Assembly (NCBI RefSeq): GCF_003086775.1
Contig: NZ_CP026001.1
Location: forward strand, 3,996,125-4,060,124
Length of the DNA stretch: 64,000 nucleotides
Source of the DNA: Stenotrophomonas sp. ZAC14D1_NAIMI4_1
GTDB lineage: Bacteria; Pseudomonadota; Gammaproteobacteria; Xanthomonadales; Xanthomonadaceae
Direction of reading: 5' to 3'
Both the position numbers and the translations under genes were made by a program. The notes beneath the pieces are model-generated. The model saw nothing but the letters and a program-made list of their open reading frames with translations, was not told the origin of the DNA and ran no database searches. Positions within the stretch are counted from its first letter, which is position 1. The number at the start of each line of letters is the position of its first letter. Shown here piece after piece: positions 41,777 through 52,258 of the stretch.

Positions 41777-43615
41777 TTATTCCACCGTAACGCTCTTGGC
41801 CAGATTCCGCGGCTTGTCCACATCGGTGCCGCGCGCCAGCGCGGTGTGGTAGGCCAGCAGCTGCACCGGAATGGTGTGCACGATCGGGCTGAGCACGCCG
41901 GCGTGGCGCGGGGTGCGGATGACATGCACGCCTTCGGACTCGCTGAAATTGCTGTCCTGGTCCGCAAACACGAACAGCTCGCCGCCGCGTGCGCGCACTT
42001 CCTGCATGTTCGACTTCACCTTTTCCAGCAGGCTGTCGTTGGGCGCGATCACCACCACCGGCATGTCCTCGTCCACCAGCGCCAGCGGGCCGTGCTTCAA
42101 TTCACCGGCCGGGTAGGCCTCGGCGTGGATGTAGGAGATTTCCTTGAGCTTGAGCGCGCCTTCCAGCGCGATCGGGTAATGCAGGCCACGGCCCAGGAAC
42201 AGCGCGCTGCTCTTGCGGGCGAAGCGCTCGGCCCAGGCAGCAATCTGCGGTTCCATGTTCAGCGCGTGCTGCACGCTGCCCGGCAGGAAGCGCAGCTGCT
42301 CCAGGTAATCGGCTTCTTGGGCGGCATCGACGCGGCCGTGCAGCTTGCCCAGCACCACGGTCAGCTGGAACAGCGCGGCCAGCTGGGTGGTGAAAGCCTT
42401 GGTCGAGGCCACGCCGATCTCGGCGCCGGCACGGGTGTAGCAGGCCAGTTCGCTGGCACGCGGGATCGCGCTTTCCGGCACGTTGCAGATCGACAGCGTG
42501 TGCTTGTGGCCCAGTGACTTGGCGTACTTCAGCGCTTCCATCGTATCCAGCGTTTCGCCGGACTGGGAAATGGTCACGATCAGGTGCTTGGGGTTGGCGT
42601 ACGCCGCGCGGTAGCGGTACTCGCTGGCGATTTCCACGCTGCACGGCAGGCCGGCGATGGATTCGATCCAGTAGCGCGCGGTCAGGCCCGAGTAGTAGCT
42701 GGTGCCGCAGGCCAGGATCTGCACGCCTTCGATGCCGGCCAGCACGGCCTCGGCATTCTTGCCGAACAGCTCGGCCGGGAAACCACCGGCGTCGATGGCC
42801 GCTTCGATGGTGTCGCCCAGCGCGCGCGGCTGCTCGTGGATTTCCTTCTGCATGAAGTGGCGGTACGGGCCCAGTTCCAGCGAGGCCAGCGAGACGTCGG
42901 AGAGGTGCACGTCACGCTCGACCGGCTGGTCGTGCTCGTCGAACACCTGCACGCCGTCGCGGCGGACGTCGGCGGTGTCGCCCTCTTCCAGGAAGATGAC
43001 CTTGCGGGTGGCCGAGATCACCGCCGAGACATCGGAAGCAACGAAGTTCTCGCCTTCACCCAGGCCCACCAGCAGCGGGCAGCCCATGCGTGCGCAGACG
43101 AAATGGTCCGGCTCGGCACGGCTGACCACGGCCAGCGCGTAGGCACCGGTCAGTTCCTTCACCGTGCGCTGCAGCGCGCCCAGCAGGCTGTCGCCGCCCT
43201 TCAGGTGGTGGTGCATGAGGTGGGCGATCACTTCGGTGTCGGTCTGCGACTCGAAGGTGTAGCCCAGCGCGCGCAGCTTCTCGCGCTGTTCTTCATGGTT
43301 CTCGATGATGCCGTTGTGCACCAGCGCCACGCCGGCACTGATGTGCGGGTGCGCGTTGGCCTCGGTCACCCCGCCATGGGTGGCCCAGCGGGTATGGCCG
43401 ATGCCCAGCTGGGAATGGAAGCCTTCGGCTTCGGCGGCGGTGGCCATTTCCGAGACACGGCCGGTACGGCGCACGCGGCGCACGTCCGGGCGCTCTGCAC
43501 GGTCGATCACCGCGATGCCGGAGGAATCGTAGCCGCGATACTCCAGCCGCTTCAGTCCTTCGATCAGCACCGGCACCACATCGCGATCAGCGATCGCACC
43601 CACGATTCCACACAT
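41777..43615 (-). CDS. glmS: glutamine--fructose-6-phosphate aminotransferase
   Basis: Glucosamine-6-phosphate synthase, 612 aa, makes glucosamine-6-P from fructose-6-P and glutamine, the first step to UDP-GlcNAc for peptidoglycan and LPS. The protein begins [20 protein letters not shown] with the Cys nucleophile right after the initiator Met. The glutaminase domain (to about 240, with [11 protein letters not shown]) is followed by two SIS sugar-isomerase domains ([17 protein letters not shown]) and ends [11 protein letters not shown]. No glmS ribozyme is seen upstream, as expected outside Gram-positives. It is monocistronic with its own terminator. In many gammaproteobacteria it sits next to glmU; here the two are 8.6 kb apart. 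Confidence 0.97.
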   Translation of the reverse strand: MCGIVGAIADRDVVPVLIEGLKRLEYRGYDSSGIAVIDRAERPDVRRVRRTGRVSEMATAAEAEGFHSQLGIGHTRWATHGGVTEANAHPHISAGVALVHNGIIENHEEQREKLRALGYTFESQTDTEVIAHLMHHHLKGGDSLLGALQRTVKELTGAYALAVVSRAEPDHFVCARMGCPLLVGLGEGENFVASDVSAVISATRKVIFLEEGDTADVRRDGVQVFDEHDQPVERDVHLSDVSLASLELGPYRHFMQKEIHEQPRALGDTIEAAIDAGGFPAELFGKNAEAVLAGIEGVQILACGTSYYSGLTARYWIESIAGLPCSVEIASEYRYRAAYANPKHLIVTISQSGETLDTMEALKYAKSLGHKHTLSICNVPESAIPRASELACYTRAGAEIGVASTKAFTTQLAALFQLTVVLGKLHGRVDAAQEADYLEQLRFLPGSVQHALNMEPQIAAWAERFARKSSALFLGRGLHYPIALEGALKLKEISYIHAEAYPAGELKHGPLALVDEDMPVVVIAPNDSLLEKVKSNMQEVRARGGELFVFADQDSNFSESEGVHVIRTPRHAGVLSPIVHTIPVQLLAYHTALARGTDVDKPRNLAKSVTVE

Positions 43616-43692
43616 GTCGCGCTTTTCCTTGAAGACGGTCGCCGCATTCTAGCGTGGGTGCCCGTGCCGTCCCTCCTGTCCGCTTAATGAAA

Positions 43693-43726
43693 GTGTCCGC
43701 AGCAGTGTCCGCGGACACCCGGACAC
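43693..43726. promoter_or_regulatory. nested palindromic upstream activator site for a sigma-54 activator
   Basis: GTGTCCGCGGACAC (43705-43718) is a perfect palindrome, flanked by a further GTGTCCG (43693-43699) and CGGACAC (43720-43726). Four half sites are thus arranged as two inverted pairs, about 60 bp upstream of the sigma-54 -24 element. It is the probable binding site of the NtrC-type regulator encoded at the end of the downstream operon. Confidence 0.7.
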
Positions 43727-43769
43727 GCGGAACCCAATCGCAAACCATTGAAAAATAGTGAAAAAAAGT

Positions 43770-43785
43770 TGGCACGGAGCGTGCT
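43770..43785 (+). promoter_or_regulatory. sigma-54 (RpoN) promoter of the ABC efflux operon
   Basis: TGGCACGGAGCGTGCT matches TGGCACG-N4-TTGC-W at all but one base, with the essential GG (43771-43772) and GC (43783-43784) exactly 10 bp apart. A start near 43796 would leave about 23 nt before the ATG at 43819. An A-rich stretch (43749-43768) between activator site and promoter may allow bending. Confidence 0.82.
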
Positions 43786-43818
43786 TGGTCTTTGGCACCA
43801 CCGAAAGGCATGCTCCCG

Positions 43819-45096
43819 ATGATCCGCGACACCTCTGCCCAGGACCAGATCGTTTCCGCCCCCTCCGCCAGCGCCCCCCGTGCGGCCTGGCAGCGCTACC
43901 GCTGGCCGGCCCTGGGCGCCGTTGCCCTGCTGGCCGCCATCGGCTGGGCCGTGCATGCCTGGTCCAACGCCAGCCGCTCCTTCGACAGCAGCCGGGTGCG
44001 CATCGCCGAAGTGCAGCGTGGTGACCTGGTGCGCGACATCGCCGCCGATGGCCGCGTCATCGCCGCCAACAGCCCCACTCTGTACGCCATCTCCGCAGGT
44101 ACGGTGGACCTGAAGGTGGTGGCCGGTGACGTGGTCAAGAAGGGCCAGGAGCTGGCGATCATCGACAGCCCGGAACTGCGCAGCAAGCTGGCCCAGGAAC
44201 AGGCCACCCTGGCCGGCCTGGAAGCCGAAGCCAGCCGCGCGGCGCTGGACGCCACCCTGGCCCGCGCCAAGTCGCGCAAGGAAACCGACCAGGCCAGCAT
44301 CGAGCGGCAGGCCGCCGACCGTGACCTGCAGCGCTACCAGCGCGGCTACGACGGCGGCGCGGTGCCGCAGATCGACCTGGCCAAGGCCCAGGATTCGCTG
44401 AAGAAGGCCGACATCACCCTGGCCAACGCCACCACCGATGCGCGCCTGCAGAGCCAGGGCGCCGACCTGGACGCACGCAACAAGCGCCTGCTGGCCGACC
44501 GCCAGAAGGCGGTGGTGGCCGAAGTGCAGCGCCAGGTGGATGCGCTGACCCTGCGCGCGCCGTTCGACGGCCAGGTCGGCCAGGTGCAGGCCACCCAGGC
44601 CACCAACCTGGCAGCCAACGCGCCGGTGCTGGGCGTGGTCGACCTGTCCAAGTTCGAAGTGGAGATCAAGGTGCCGGAGAGCTTCGCCCGTGACCTGGCG
44701 ATCGGCATGCCCGCACAGCTGACCGGCGGCAACGGCAAGCCGTTCCCGGGCGAGATCAGCGCGGTCTCGCCGGAAGTGGTCAACGGCGAGGTCAACGCCC
44801 GCGTGCGCTTTGCCGCCGCGCAGCCGGAAGGCCTGCGCCAGAGCCAGCGCATGTCGGTGCGCGTGCTGCTCGATACCCGCCGCAACGTGATGAAGGTCGA
44901 GCGTGGCCCGTTCGTCGAACAGGGCAACGGCGTGGCCTACGTGATGGACGGCCGCACTGCCGTGCGCCGGCCGGTGGAACTGGGCGTCAGCAGCCTGGGC
45001 GAAGTGGAAATCAAGTCGGGTGTGCAGCCGGGTGACCGCATCGTGGTCTCGGGCAGCGACCTGTTCAAGGACGCCGAACGCGTCTCCGTCAACTGA
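43819..45096 (+). CDS. HlyD/MacA-family efflux periplasmic adaptor
   Basis: A 425-aa adaptor anchored by one N-terminal helix (WPALGAVALLAAIGWAVHAW, about 25-44) with a periplasmic barrel-sandwich, a helical hairpin (EAEASRAALDATLARAKSRK) and beta-barrel domains (LRAPFDGQVGQVQATQATNL). It would link the ABC transporter encoded next to an outer-membrane channel. The ATG at 43819 is properly spaced from AAAGG and lies downstream of the predicted sigma-54 start; upstream ATGs at 43792 and 43810 are less likely. First gene of a six-gene operon. The exported substrate is unknown. Confidence 0.88.
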   Translation: MIRDTSAQDQIVSAPSASAPRAAWQRYRWPALGAVALLAAIGWAVHAWSNASRSFDSSRVRIAEVQRGDLVRDIAADGRVIAANSPTLYAISAGTVDLKVVAGDVVKKGQELAIIDSPELRSKLAQEQATLAGLEAEASRAALDATLARAKSRKETDQASIERQAADRDLQRYQRGYDGGAVPQIDLAKAQDSLKKADITLANATTDARLQSQGADLDARNKRLLADRQKAVVAEVQRQVDALTLRAPFDGQVGQVQATQATNLAANAPVLGVVDLSKFEVEIKVPESFARDLAIGMPAQLTGGNGKPFPGEISAVSPEVVNGEVNARVRFAAAQPEGLRQSQRMSVRVLLDTRRNVMKVERGPFVEQGNGVAYVMDGRTAVRRPVELGVSSLGEVEIKSGVQPGDRIVVSGSDLFKDAERVSVN

Positions 45097-45120
45097 CACA
45101 TCCTGGAGAGAGGACACCCC

Positions 45121-45843
45121 ATGTACATGCTCGAAATGCGTTCGGTCGCCAAGGTCTTCCGTACCGAACAGGTGGAAACCCACGCACTGCGCTCGCTGGA
45201 ACTGCAGGTCAAGGAGGGCGAGTTCGTCGCCGTCACCGGTCCGTCCGGCTCCGGCAAGACCACTTTCCTCAACATTGCCGGCCTGCTGGAAACCTTCACC
45301 AGCGGCACCTACCTGCTGGACGGCGAGGACGTGAGCACGCTGGGCGATGATGCGCGCAGCCGCATGCGCAACCAGAAGATCGGTTTCATCTTCCAGGGCT
45401 TCAACCTGATCCCCGACCTGAACCTGTTCGACAACGTGGACGTGCCGCTGCGCTACCGCAGGATGGGCGCCGGCGAGCGCCGCGAGCGCATCGAGAAGGC
45501 GCTGAACCAGGTGGGTCTGGGCTCGCGCATGAAGCACTACCCCAACGAACTGTCGGGCGGCCAGCAGCAGCGCGCCGCCATTGCCCGCGCCCTGGCCGGC
45601 AGCCCGCGCCTGCTGCTGGCCGACGAACCGACCGGCAACCTGGACACGCAGATGGCGCGTGGCGTGATGGAGCTGCTGGAAGAGATCAACGCGGCCGGCA
45701 CCACCATCGTCATGGTCACCCATGACCCGGAACTGGCCGCGCGCGCGCAGCGCAACGTGCACATCGTCGATGGCCAGGTGACCGACCTGGTGCGTGAGCC
45801 GGTGCTGGCCACGCCGCGCCGCATCGTCGCCGTCAACGAGTGA
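45121..45843 (+). CDS. MacB/LolD-type ABC transporter ATP-binding protein
   Basis: A 240-aa ATPase driving the membrane pair encoded next. Walker A GPSGSGKTT (about 40-48), Q-loop FIFQGFNLI, signature LSGGQQQRAAIARAL, Walker B LLLADEPTGNLD and H-loop MVTHDPELA are all intact. The FQGFNLIPDLNLFDNV sequence is typical of the MacB/LolD/FtsE class that powers mechanotransmission-type ABC systems. GGAGAGAGG precedes the ATG; the adaptor stop is 24 bp upstream. Confidence 0.95.
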   Translation: MYMLEMRSVAKVFRTEQVETHALRSLELQVKEGEFVAVTGPSGSGKTTFLNIAGLLETFTSGTYLLDGEDVSTLGDDARSRMRNQKIGFIFQGFNLIPDLNLFDNVDVPLRYRRMGAGERRERIEKALNQVGLGSRMKHYPNELSGGQQQRAAIARALAGSPRLLLADEPTGNLDTQMARGVMELLEEINAAGTTIVMVTHDPELAARAQRNVHIVDGQVTDLVREPVLATPRRIVAVNE

Positions 45844-45853
45844 GGGCCCGACC

Positions 45854-47155
45854 ATGTTCGCCTACTACGCCCGTCTGGCGGCGCGCAGCTTCCGCCGCAA
45901 CAAGGTCCTGACCGCGCTGATGGTGGTCGCCATCGCGCTGGGCATCGGCGCCTCGATGACCACCCTGACCGTCTTCCACGTGCTCTCCGGCGATCCGATC
46001 CCGGACAAGAGCGACCGCCTGTTCTACGTGCAGCTGGACCCGGGCCCCCGTGGCGGCTACGTGCCCGGCGAGGAACCCAATACGCAGATGACCCGCTTCG
46101 ATGGCGAGGCCCTGCTGCGCGAAGCCAAGGCCGAGCGCCAGGCGCTGATGAGCGGCGGCGGCGGCACCATCGAGCCGGAGGGCAGCACGCTGCAGCCGTT
46201 CTCGATCGACACCCGCTGGACCTCGGCGGACTTCTTCCCGATGTTCAACGTGCCGATGCAGTACGGCCGTGCCTGGACCCGCCAGGATGACGACGGCCGT
46301 GCGCGCGTGGTGGTCATCTCCAAGGCGCTGAACGACAAGCTCTACCAGGGCGGCAACAGCGTGGGCAAGGACATCCGCATGGATGGCCAGAGCTTCCGCA
46401 TCGTCGGCGTGATGAAGGAATGGAACCCCGAGCCGCAGTTCTTCGACCTCACCACCGGCAGCTACGGCAAGGACGAGGATCTGCTGCTGCCGATGTCGAC
46501 TTCGATGGACCTGAAGCTGGGCAGCAGCGGCAACATGAACTGCTTCGGCGAAAACCCCGACGGCGACAGCTACACCTTGAACGCACCCTGCACCTGGCTG
46601 CAGTACTGGGCCGAGATGGATCCGGGCAAGGCCGATGACTACCGCCGCTACCTGGAAAACTATTCCAGCCAGCAGCGTGAGGCCGGCCGCTTCGAGCGCC
46701 CGCCGAACGTGCGCCTGCGCAACGTGATGCAGTGGCTGGACTTCAACGGCGCGGTGCCCAGCGATGTACGCCTGCAGCTGTGGCTGGCGCTGGGCTTCCT
46801 GGGCGTGTGCCTGGTCAACACCGTGGGCCTGCTGCTGGCCAAGTTCCTGCGCCGCAGCGGCGAGATCGGCGTGCGCCGCGCACTGGGTGCCAGTCGCGGC
46901 CAGATCTTCCTGCAGTGCCTGGTGGAAGCCGGTGCGGTGGGCGTGGTCGGTGGCGTGCTGGGCATCGGCGTGGCCCTGCTCGGCCTGTTCGCCGTGCGCC
47001 AGCAGCCGGTGGACTACGCCAAGCTGGCCCACCTGGACGGCAGCATGCTGCTGCTGGCCATCGGCCTGACCCTGTTTGCCAGCGTTGCCGCTGGTTTCCT
47101 GCCCGCCTGGCGCGCGATGCAGGTCACCCCGGCCATCCAGCTCAAGTCGCAGTAA
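45854..47155 (+). CDS. ABC transporter permease (MacB-PCD/FtsX type), first of two
   Basis: A 433-aa membrane protein with the MacB layout: one N-terminal helix (VLTALMVVAIALGIGASMTT), a large periplasmic domain (about 45-310, with DFFPMFNVPMQYGRAW) and three C-terminal helices carrying the FtsX core (RRSGEIGVRRALGASRGQIF; VGVVGGVLGIGVALLGLF). It has no fused ATPase, unlike E. coli MacB; the ATPase is the preceding gene. It probably pairs with the next permease as a heterodimer. The start is the ATG at 45854, ten bases after the ATPase stop. Confidence 0.9.
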   Translation: MFAYYARLAARSFRRNKVLTALMVVAIALGIGASMTTLTVFHVLSGDPIPDKSDRLFYVQLDPGPRGGYVPGEEPNTQMTRFDGEALLREAKAERQALMSGGGGTIEPEGSTLQPFSIDTRWTSADFFPMFNVPMQYGRAWTRQDDDGRARVVVISKALNDKLYQGGNSVGKDIRMDGQSFRIVGVMKEWNPEPQFFDLTTGSYGKDEDLLLPMSTSMDLKLGSSGNMNCFGENPDGDSYTLNAPCTWLQYWAEMDPGKADDYRRYLENYSSQQREAGRFERPPNVRLRNVMQWLDFNGAVPSDVRLQLWLALGFLGVCLVNTVGLLLAKFLRRSGEIGVRRALGASRGQIFLQCLVEAGAVGVVGGVLGIGVALLGLFAVRQQPVDYAKLAHLDGSMLLLAIGLTLFASVAAGFLPAWRAMQVTPAIQLKSQ

Positions 47156-47175
47156 GTACCGGAACGAGGACTCCC

Positions 47176-48393
47176 ATGGACATCCGCCCCATCCTCAGCA
47201 CCCTGCGCCGGCACAAGACCGCCGCCGCCCTGATCGTGCTGGAAGTCGCCCTGACCTGCGCCATCGTCTGCAACGCGCTGTTCCTGGTCAGCCAGCGCGT
47301 GGAAAAGATCAGCATGCCCAGCGGCATCGCCGAGAACGAACTGGTGATGGTCCGCGTCAGCGGCATCGGCAAGCAGACCAACGGCATGGCCCGCACCCGC
47401 GAGGACCTGGCGTCGCTGCGCGCCATCCCCGGCGTCACCAGTGCCACCATCATCAACCAGCTGCCGTTCCGCGGCGGCTCGTCCAGCAGCAGCATCCAGC
47501 GCCAGCAGGACCAGGAACGGCCGACCACCGAGGCATCGATGTACACGATGTCCGAGGATGGCATCCGCACGATGGGCATCAACGTGATCGCCGGGCGTGA
47601 TTTCCTGCCCGACGAGTACATGGACTACGCCACCGTCTCCAAGGCCGGTTCCAAGGACACGGCCATCCCGGTGATCTTCAGCCAGGCCACCGCGGCGAAG
47701 ATGGAACCGGACGGCAGCGCACTGGGCAAGACCTACTACATGGGCAAGCAGCCGCTGCACGTCATCGGCATTGTCGACACCCTCACCACGCCCACCGGCT
47801 GGGCCGACAACTGGAACGAGTCGATGCTGATGCCGCTGCGCCGCGGCTTCGACGAGGGCGGCACCTACATGCTGCGCACTGCACCGGAGCGCCGCGATGA
47901 AGTGCTCAAGGCCGCCGTCGCCGCGCTGGAGCGCAACGATGCCAACCGCCTGATGCGCGACAAGAAGACCTACGAGGACCAGCGCAAGGACTACTTCAAG
48001 AACGACCGCGCCATGGTGGGCCTGCTGGTGACGGTGTGCATCGCGCTGCTGGTGGTCACCGCGCTGGGCATCATCGGCCTGGCCAGCTTCTGGGTGCAGC
48101 AGCGCAGCAAGCAGATCGGCATCCGCCGTGCGCTGGGTGCCACCCGCGGGCAGATCCTGCGCTACTTCCAGACCGAGAACTTCCTGCTGGCCACGCTGGG
48201 CATCGTGCTGGGCATGCTGGCTGCATACGCGATCAACCTGGCGCTGATGAACATGTACGAGCTGCCGCGGATGCCGCTGCTGTACCTGCCGCTGGGTGCG
48301 GTGCTGCTGTGGGTGCTGGGCCAGGTGGCCGTGTTCGGCCCGGCCCGCCGCGCCGCTGCCGTGCCGCCGGCCGTTGCCACCCGGGGCGCGTGA
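47176..48393 (+). CDS. ABC transporter permease (MacB-PCD/FtsX type), second of two
   Basis: A 405-aa paralogue of the preceding permease: N-terminal helix (TAAALIVLEVALTCAIVCNA), periplasmic domain with MGINVIAGRDFLPDEY, and C-terminal FtsX core (VQQRSKQIGIRRALGATRGQ; ATLGIVLGMLAAYAINLALM). The two permeases share the topology but are well diverged, supporting a heterodimer. ACGAGGA precedes the ATG at 47176. The frame ends one base before the PDZ-protein start. Confidence 0.9.
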   Translation: MDIRPILSTLRRHKTAAALIVLEVALTCAIVCNALFLVSQRVEKISMPSGIAENELVMVRVSGIGKQTNGMARTREDLASLRAIPGVTSATIINQLPFRGGSSSSSIQRQQDQERPTTEASMYTMSEDGIRTMGINVIAGRDFLPDEYMDYATVSKAGSKDTAIPVIFSQATAAKMEPDGSALGKTYYMGKQPLHVIGIVDTLTTPTGWADNWNESMLMPLRRGFDEGGTYMLRTAPERRDEVLKAAVAALERNDANRLMRDKKTYEDQRKDYFKNDRAMVGLLVTVCIALLVVTALGIIGLASFWVQQRSKQIGIRRALGATRGQILRYFQTENFLLATLGIVLGMLAAYAINLALMNMYELPRMPLLYLPLGAVLLWVLGQVAVFGPARRAAAVPPAVATRGA

Positions 48394-48394
48394 G

Positions 48395-48799
48395 ATGCGC
48401 GCCCTGGCCCTGGCGGTTGCGATGACCGTGGCGCTGCCGCTGCCGGTGCTTGCCGGCAGCAGCACGGTGCAGACGATGAACTGGCAGCAGGATGGCGCGC
48501 GGCTGGCGCTGCGCTCCACCGAAGGCCAGGTGCAGGTCGACGCGGCCAGCCCCGAGGCGCGCTTCGGCGTGCGCCGGGGCGACCGCATCCTGCGCATGGA
48601 CGACGCCCCGGTGCGGCAGATCGACCAGCTGGCCACCGCCCTGCGCAAGGCCGACGCGGCAGGCAAGACGCAGGCCTACCTGCTGCTGCGCCGCGACAGC
48701 CGCACGTTCAGCGTGCCGGTTGCGGTGGCCACCTGGAAGGCCGTGCTGGTACCGCCGCCGGCACCGCCCCCACCGGCGCCGCCACCGCCGCCGCGCTGA
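48395..48799 (+). CDS. exported PDZ-domain protein with proline-rich tail
   Basis: A 134-aa periplasmic protein. The signal peptide (RALALAVAMTVALPLPVLAG) is followed by a compact PDZ-like domain (about 25-110) with the typical SPEARFGVRRGDRILRMDDA segment and an end LLRRDSRTFSVPVAV, then a C-terminal run of Pro and Ala (PPPAPPPPAPPPPP). It starts two bases after the permease stop, so it is translationally tied to the transporter. A PDZ protein in a MacAB-type operon is unusual; it could bind the exported peptide or the permease. Function not known. Confidence 0.82.
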   Translation: MRALALAVAMTVALPLPVLAGSSTVQTMNWQQDGARLALRSTEGQVQVDAASPEARFGVRRGDRILRMDDAPVRQIDQLATALRKADAAGKTQAYLLLRRDSRTFSVPVAVATWKAVLVPPPAPPPPAPPPPPR

Positions 48800-48904
48800 C
48801 CTTCTCCGGCCCCTGCGGGGCCACCGGTTTGGCTATGCTTGATGGGTGGCGCTGGCCGTTCACGGCTCTCTCGGCGCTGCCCATCCCTTTTCCAGAATGC
48901 GTCC

Positions 48905-50247
<1,343 letters not shown>

Positions 50248-50251
<4 letters not shown>

Positions 50252-51609
50252 AACGGCGCTCCTTCACCTTCCGCCTGTTCCTGCGCCTGCTGCCGGTGCT
50301 GGCGCTGGCGGCCGCGCTGCCGTGGCTGCTGGCCTACTGGATGAACCACGGCTGGTGGGTGACAGCGATCTCCTCGGTCGTGCTGCTGTCGCTGATGTGG
50401 TGGTCGCTGCGCCGTGCCACGGCACCGGTGCGATCGCTGATGCGTGCCCTGGCCGGCACCACCAGCAGCTACCGCGATGGCGAGTTCAACTTCGGTGTGT
50501 ACTGGCCGGGCAACGACGAGCTGGGCGACCTGGTGCAGGCACACCGCGAGCTGGGCGACGTGCTGCGCGAGCAGCGCCAGGGCCTGGTGCAGCGCGAACT
50601 GCTGCTGGACACCATGGTGCAGAACACGCCGGTGGCGATGCTGCTGATCGCCGCCGGTGGCGACGGCATTTCCCGCGTGGTGTTTTCCAACCTGGCGGCG
50701 CGCAAGCTGCTGCACGGTGGCTGGAAGCTGGAAGGCCAACGCATGGAAGAGGTGCTGGAGCAGCTGCCGGTGGAACTGCGCGATGCCATCGCGCGGGGTG
50801 GCGACAGCCTGTTCGCGGTGCGTGCGGAAGTGGAGGACGGCGTCGAGCCCGACGAGGATGACGAACAGGTCTACCACCTGTCGCGGCGCGCGTTCCATCT
50901 GAATGGTCGCCCGCACGATCTGCTGCTGGTGCGCCAGTTGACCGCCGAACTGCGCCGCCAGGAAGTGCAGACCTGGAAGAAGGTGATCCGGGTGATCAGC
51001 CATGAACTGAACAACTCGCTGGCACCGATTGCCTCGCTGGCCCATTCCGGTGGCGAGCTGGTCAAGCGCGAACGCTTCGACCGCCTGCCGGAGATCTTCA
51101 GCACCATCGAGGATCGCGCGCGCCACCTGGAAGGCTTCATCCGCGGCTATGCGCGTTTTGCCAAGCTGCCGCAGCCGCAGCTGCAGACCGTGCACTGGGC
51201 GCCGTTCCTGTCCAGCCTGCGCCAGCAGATTCCCTTCGGCATGGACCGCGAGCCGGACGAGACGCTGAGCAGCCGCATCGACATCGCCCAGTTCGGCCAG
51301 GCGCTGTTGAACCTGCTGAAGAACGCACACGAAGCCTGCGCCGAAGCCGACCCGCCCAACGACGATGTGCAGGTGCAGCTGACGCGGCTGCCGCAGTGGC
51401 TGCGCCTGGACGTGCTGGACCGCGGCAAGGGCATGAACGAGCAGGTACTGCAGAACGCGCTGATGCCGTTCTATTCAACCAAGCGCAACGGCACCGGCCT
51501 GGGCCTGGCGCTGACTCGCGAGATCGTTGAAGCGCACGGCGGCCGCGTATCGCTGCAGAACCGCGGTGACGGCGGGTTGTGCGTGTCGATCCTGCTGCCG
51601 GTGGGTTGA
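50248..51609 (+). CDS. NtrY-like sensor histidine kinase
   Basis: A 453-aa inner-membrane kinase partnered with the preceding regulator. Two N-terminal helices (LFLRLLPVLALAAALPWLLA; WVTAISSVVLLSLMWW) with almost no periplasmic loop imply sensing within the membrane or cytoplasm. A HAMP/PAS-like region (about 60-220) follows, then the H-box with His252 in VISHELNNSLAPI, N-box NLLKNAHEA, G1 DRGKGM and G2 GTGLGLALTREIVEAHGG. The very small sensor loop recalls intramembrane-sensing kinases that respond to cell-envelope stress. Last gene of the operon. Confidence 0.93.
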
Positions 51610-51620
51610 TCGGTTGGCCG

Positions 51621-51728
51621 CATCCACGCATGGCGTGGATCTACTGATCCGCGCCCACGCCATGCGTGGATGCCCTTCGCAGTAGATCCACGCCATGCGT
51701 GGATAGGCCGACCAAGGTCGGCCGCTAC
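51621..51728. repeat. cluster of SMAG palindromes
   Basis: Three GGATC-type palindromes (ATCCACGCATGGCGTGGATC and variants) and one GGCCGACCAAGGTCGGCC palindrome ending in CTAC lie in the convergent gap between the kinase and GNAT genes. The last one covers the final bases of the GNAT frame. Confidence 0.88.
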
Positions 51729-52258
51729 CAGACACGCCGCATCGCCACCCGCAGGTGCATCGGGAAACCCAGCGCCGCTTCTTCGGCCATCACCGCCCGC
51801 AGGCCGGTGCTCCAGTGCGGGGGCGGCACCACCACGAAGCCCTCGCTGGCATAGAAGTCCGCATTCCACGGCACATCGGACAGCGTGGTCAGTACCGCCG
51901 CGGACAGCCCACTCGCCCGGGCCTGGGCCAATGCATGCCGCAGCAGTGCCCGGCCGTGCCCACGTCGCGCGTGCTCCGGGTCCACGTCCATCTGCAGGAT
52001 GTGGAATGCATCATCAAGACGGCCGCCCAGCAGATAGCCGGCAATGGCACCGTCTGGCGCCTCCACCACCCACACCTGCCCGCGTTGCAGGCCTGCGCTC
52101 AGGCTGGCCTGATCCAGGCCATGGCCGGCGAAAACCGGATATGCCGGATGCCCACGCAGCAGTTCGCCGGCACGCTGCTCGATGGCCGGCAGCGCGCCGA
52201 GTTCATCGGCGCGTGCCAGCCGCGGCTCAGGACTTCTTGACCGGCCGCTTCCAGCCAT
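51725..52258 (-). CDS. GNAT-family N-acetyltransferase
   Basis: A 177-aa acetyltransferase with the RimI-like core: [20 protein letters not shown] holds the acetyl-CoA loop (RRGHGRA), followed by [24 protein letters not shown]. The acceptor is unknown. The ATG at 52258 lies inside the 3' end of glmU, overlapping it by 32 bp in another frame, so the two genes are probably co-transcribed. No better start exists downstream. The stop is built into a GTAG palindrome. Confidence 0.82.
   Translation of the reverse strand: MAGSGRSRSPEPRLARADELGALPAIEQRAGELLRGHPAYPVFAGHGLDQASLSAGLQRGQVWVVEAPDGAIAGYLLGGRLDDAFHILQMDVDPEHARRGHGRALLRHALAQARASGLSAAVLTTLSDVPWNADFYASEGFVVVPPPHWSTGLRAVMAEEAALGFPMHLRVAMRRVW

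Noticed and set aside
43641..43692. glmS ribozyme or riboswitch upstream of glmS
   Set aside because: No ribozyme core is visible and that element is known from Gram-positives; the stretch belongs to the divergent efflux promoter region.
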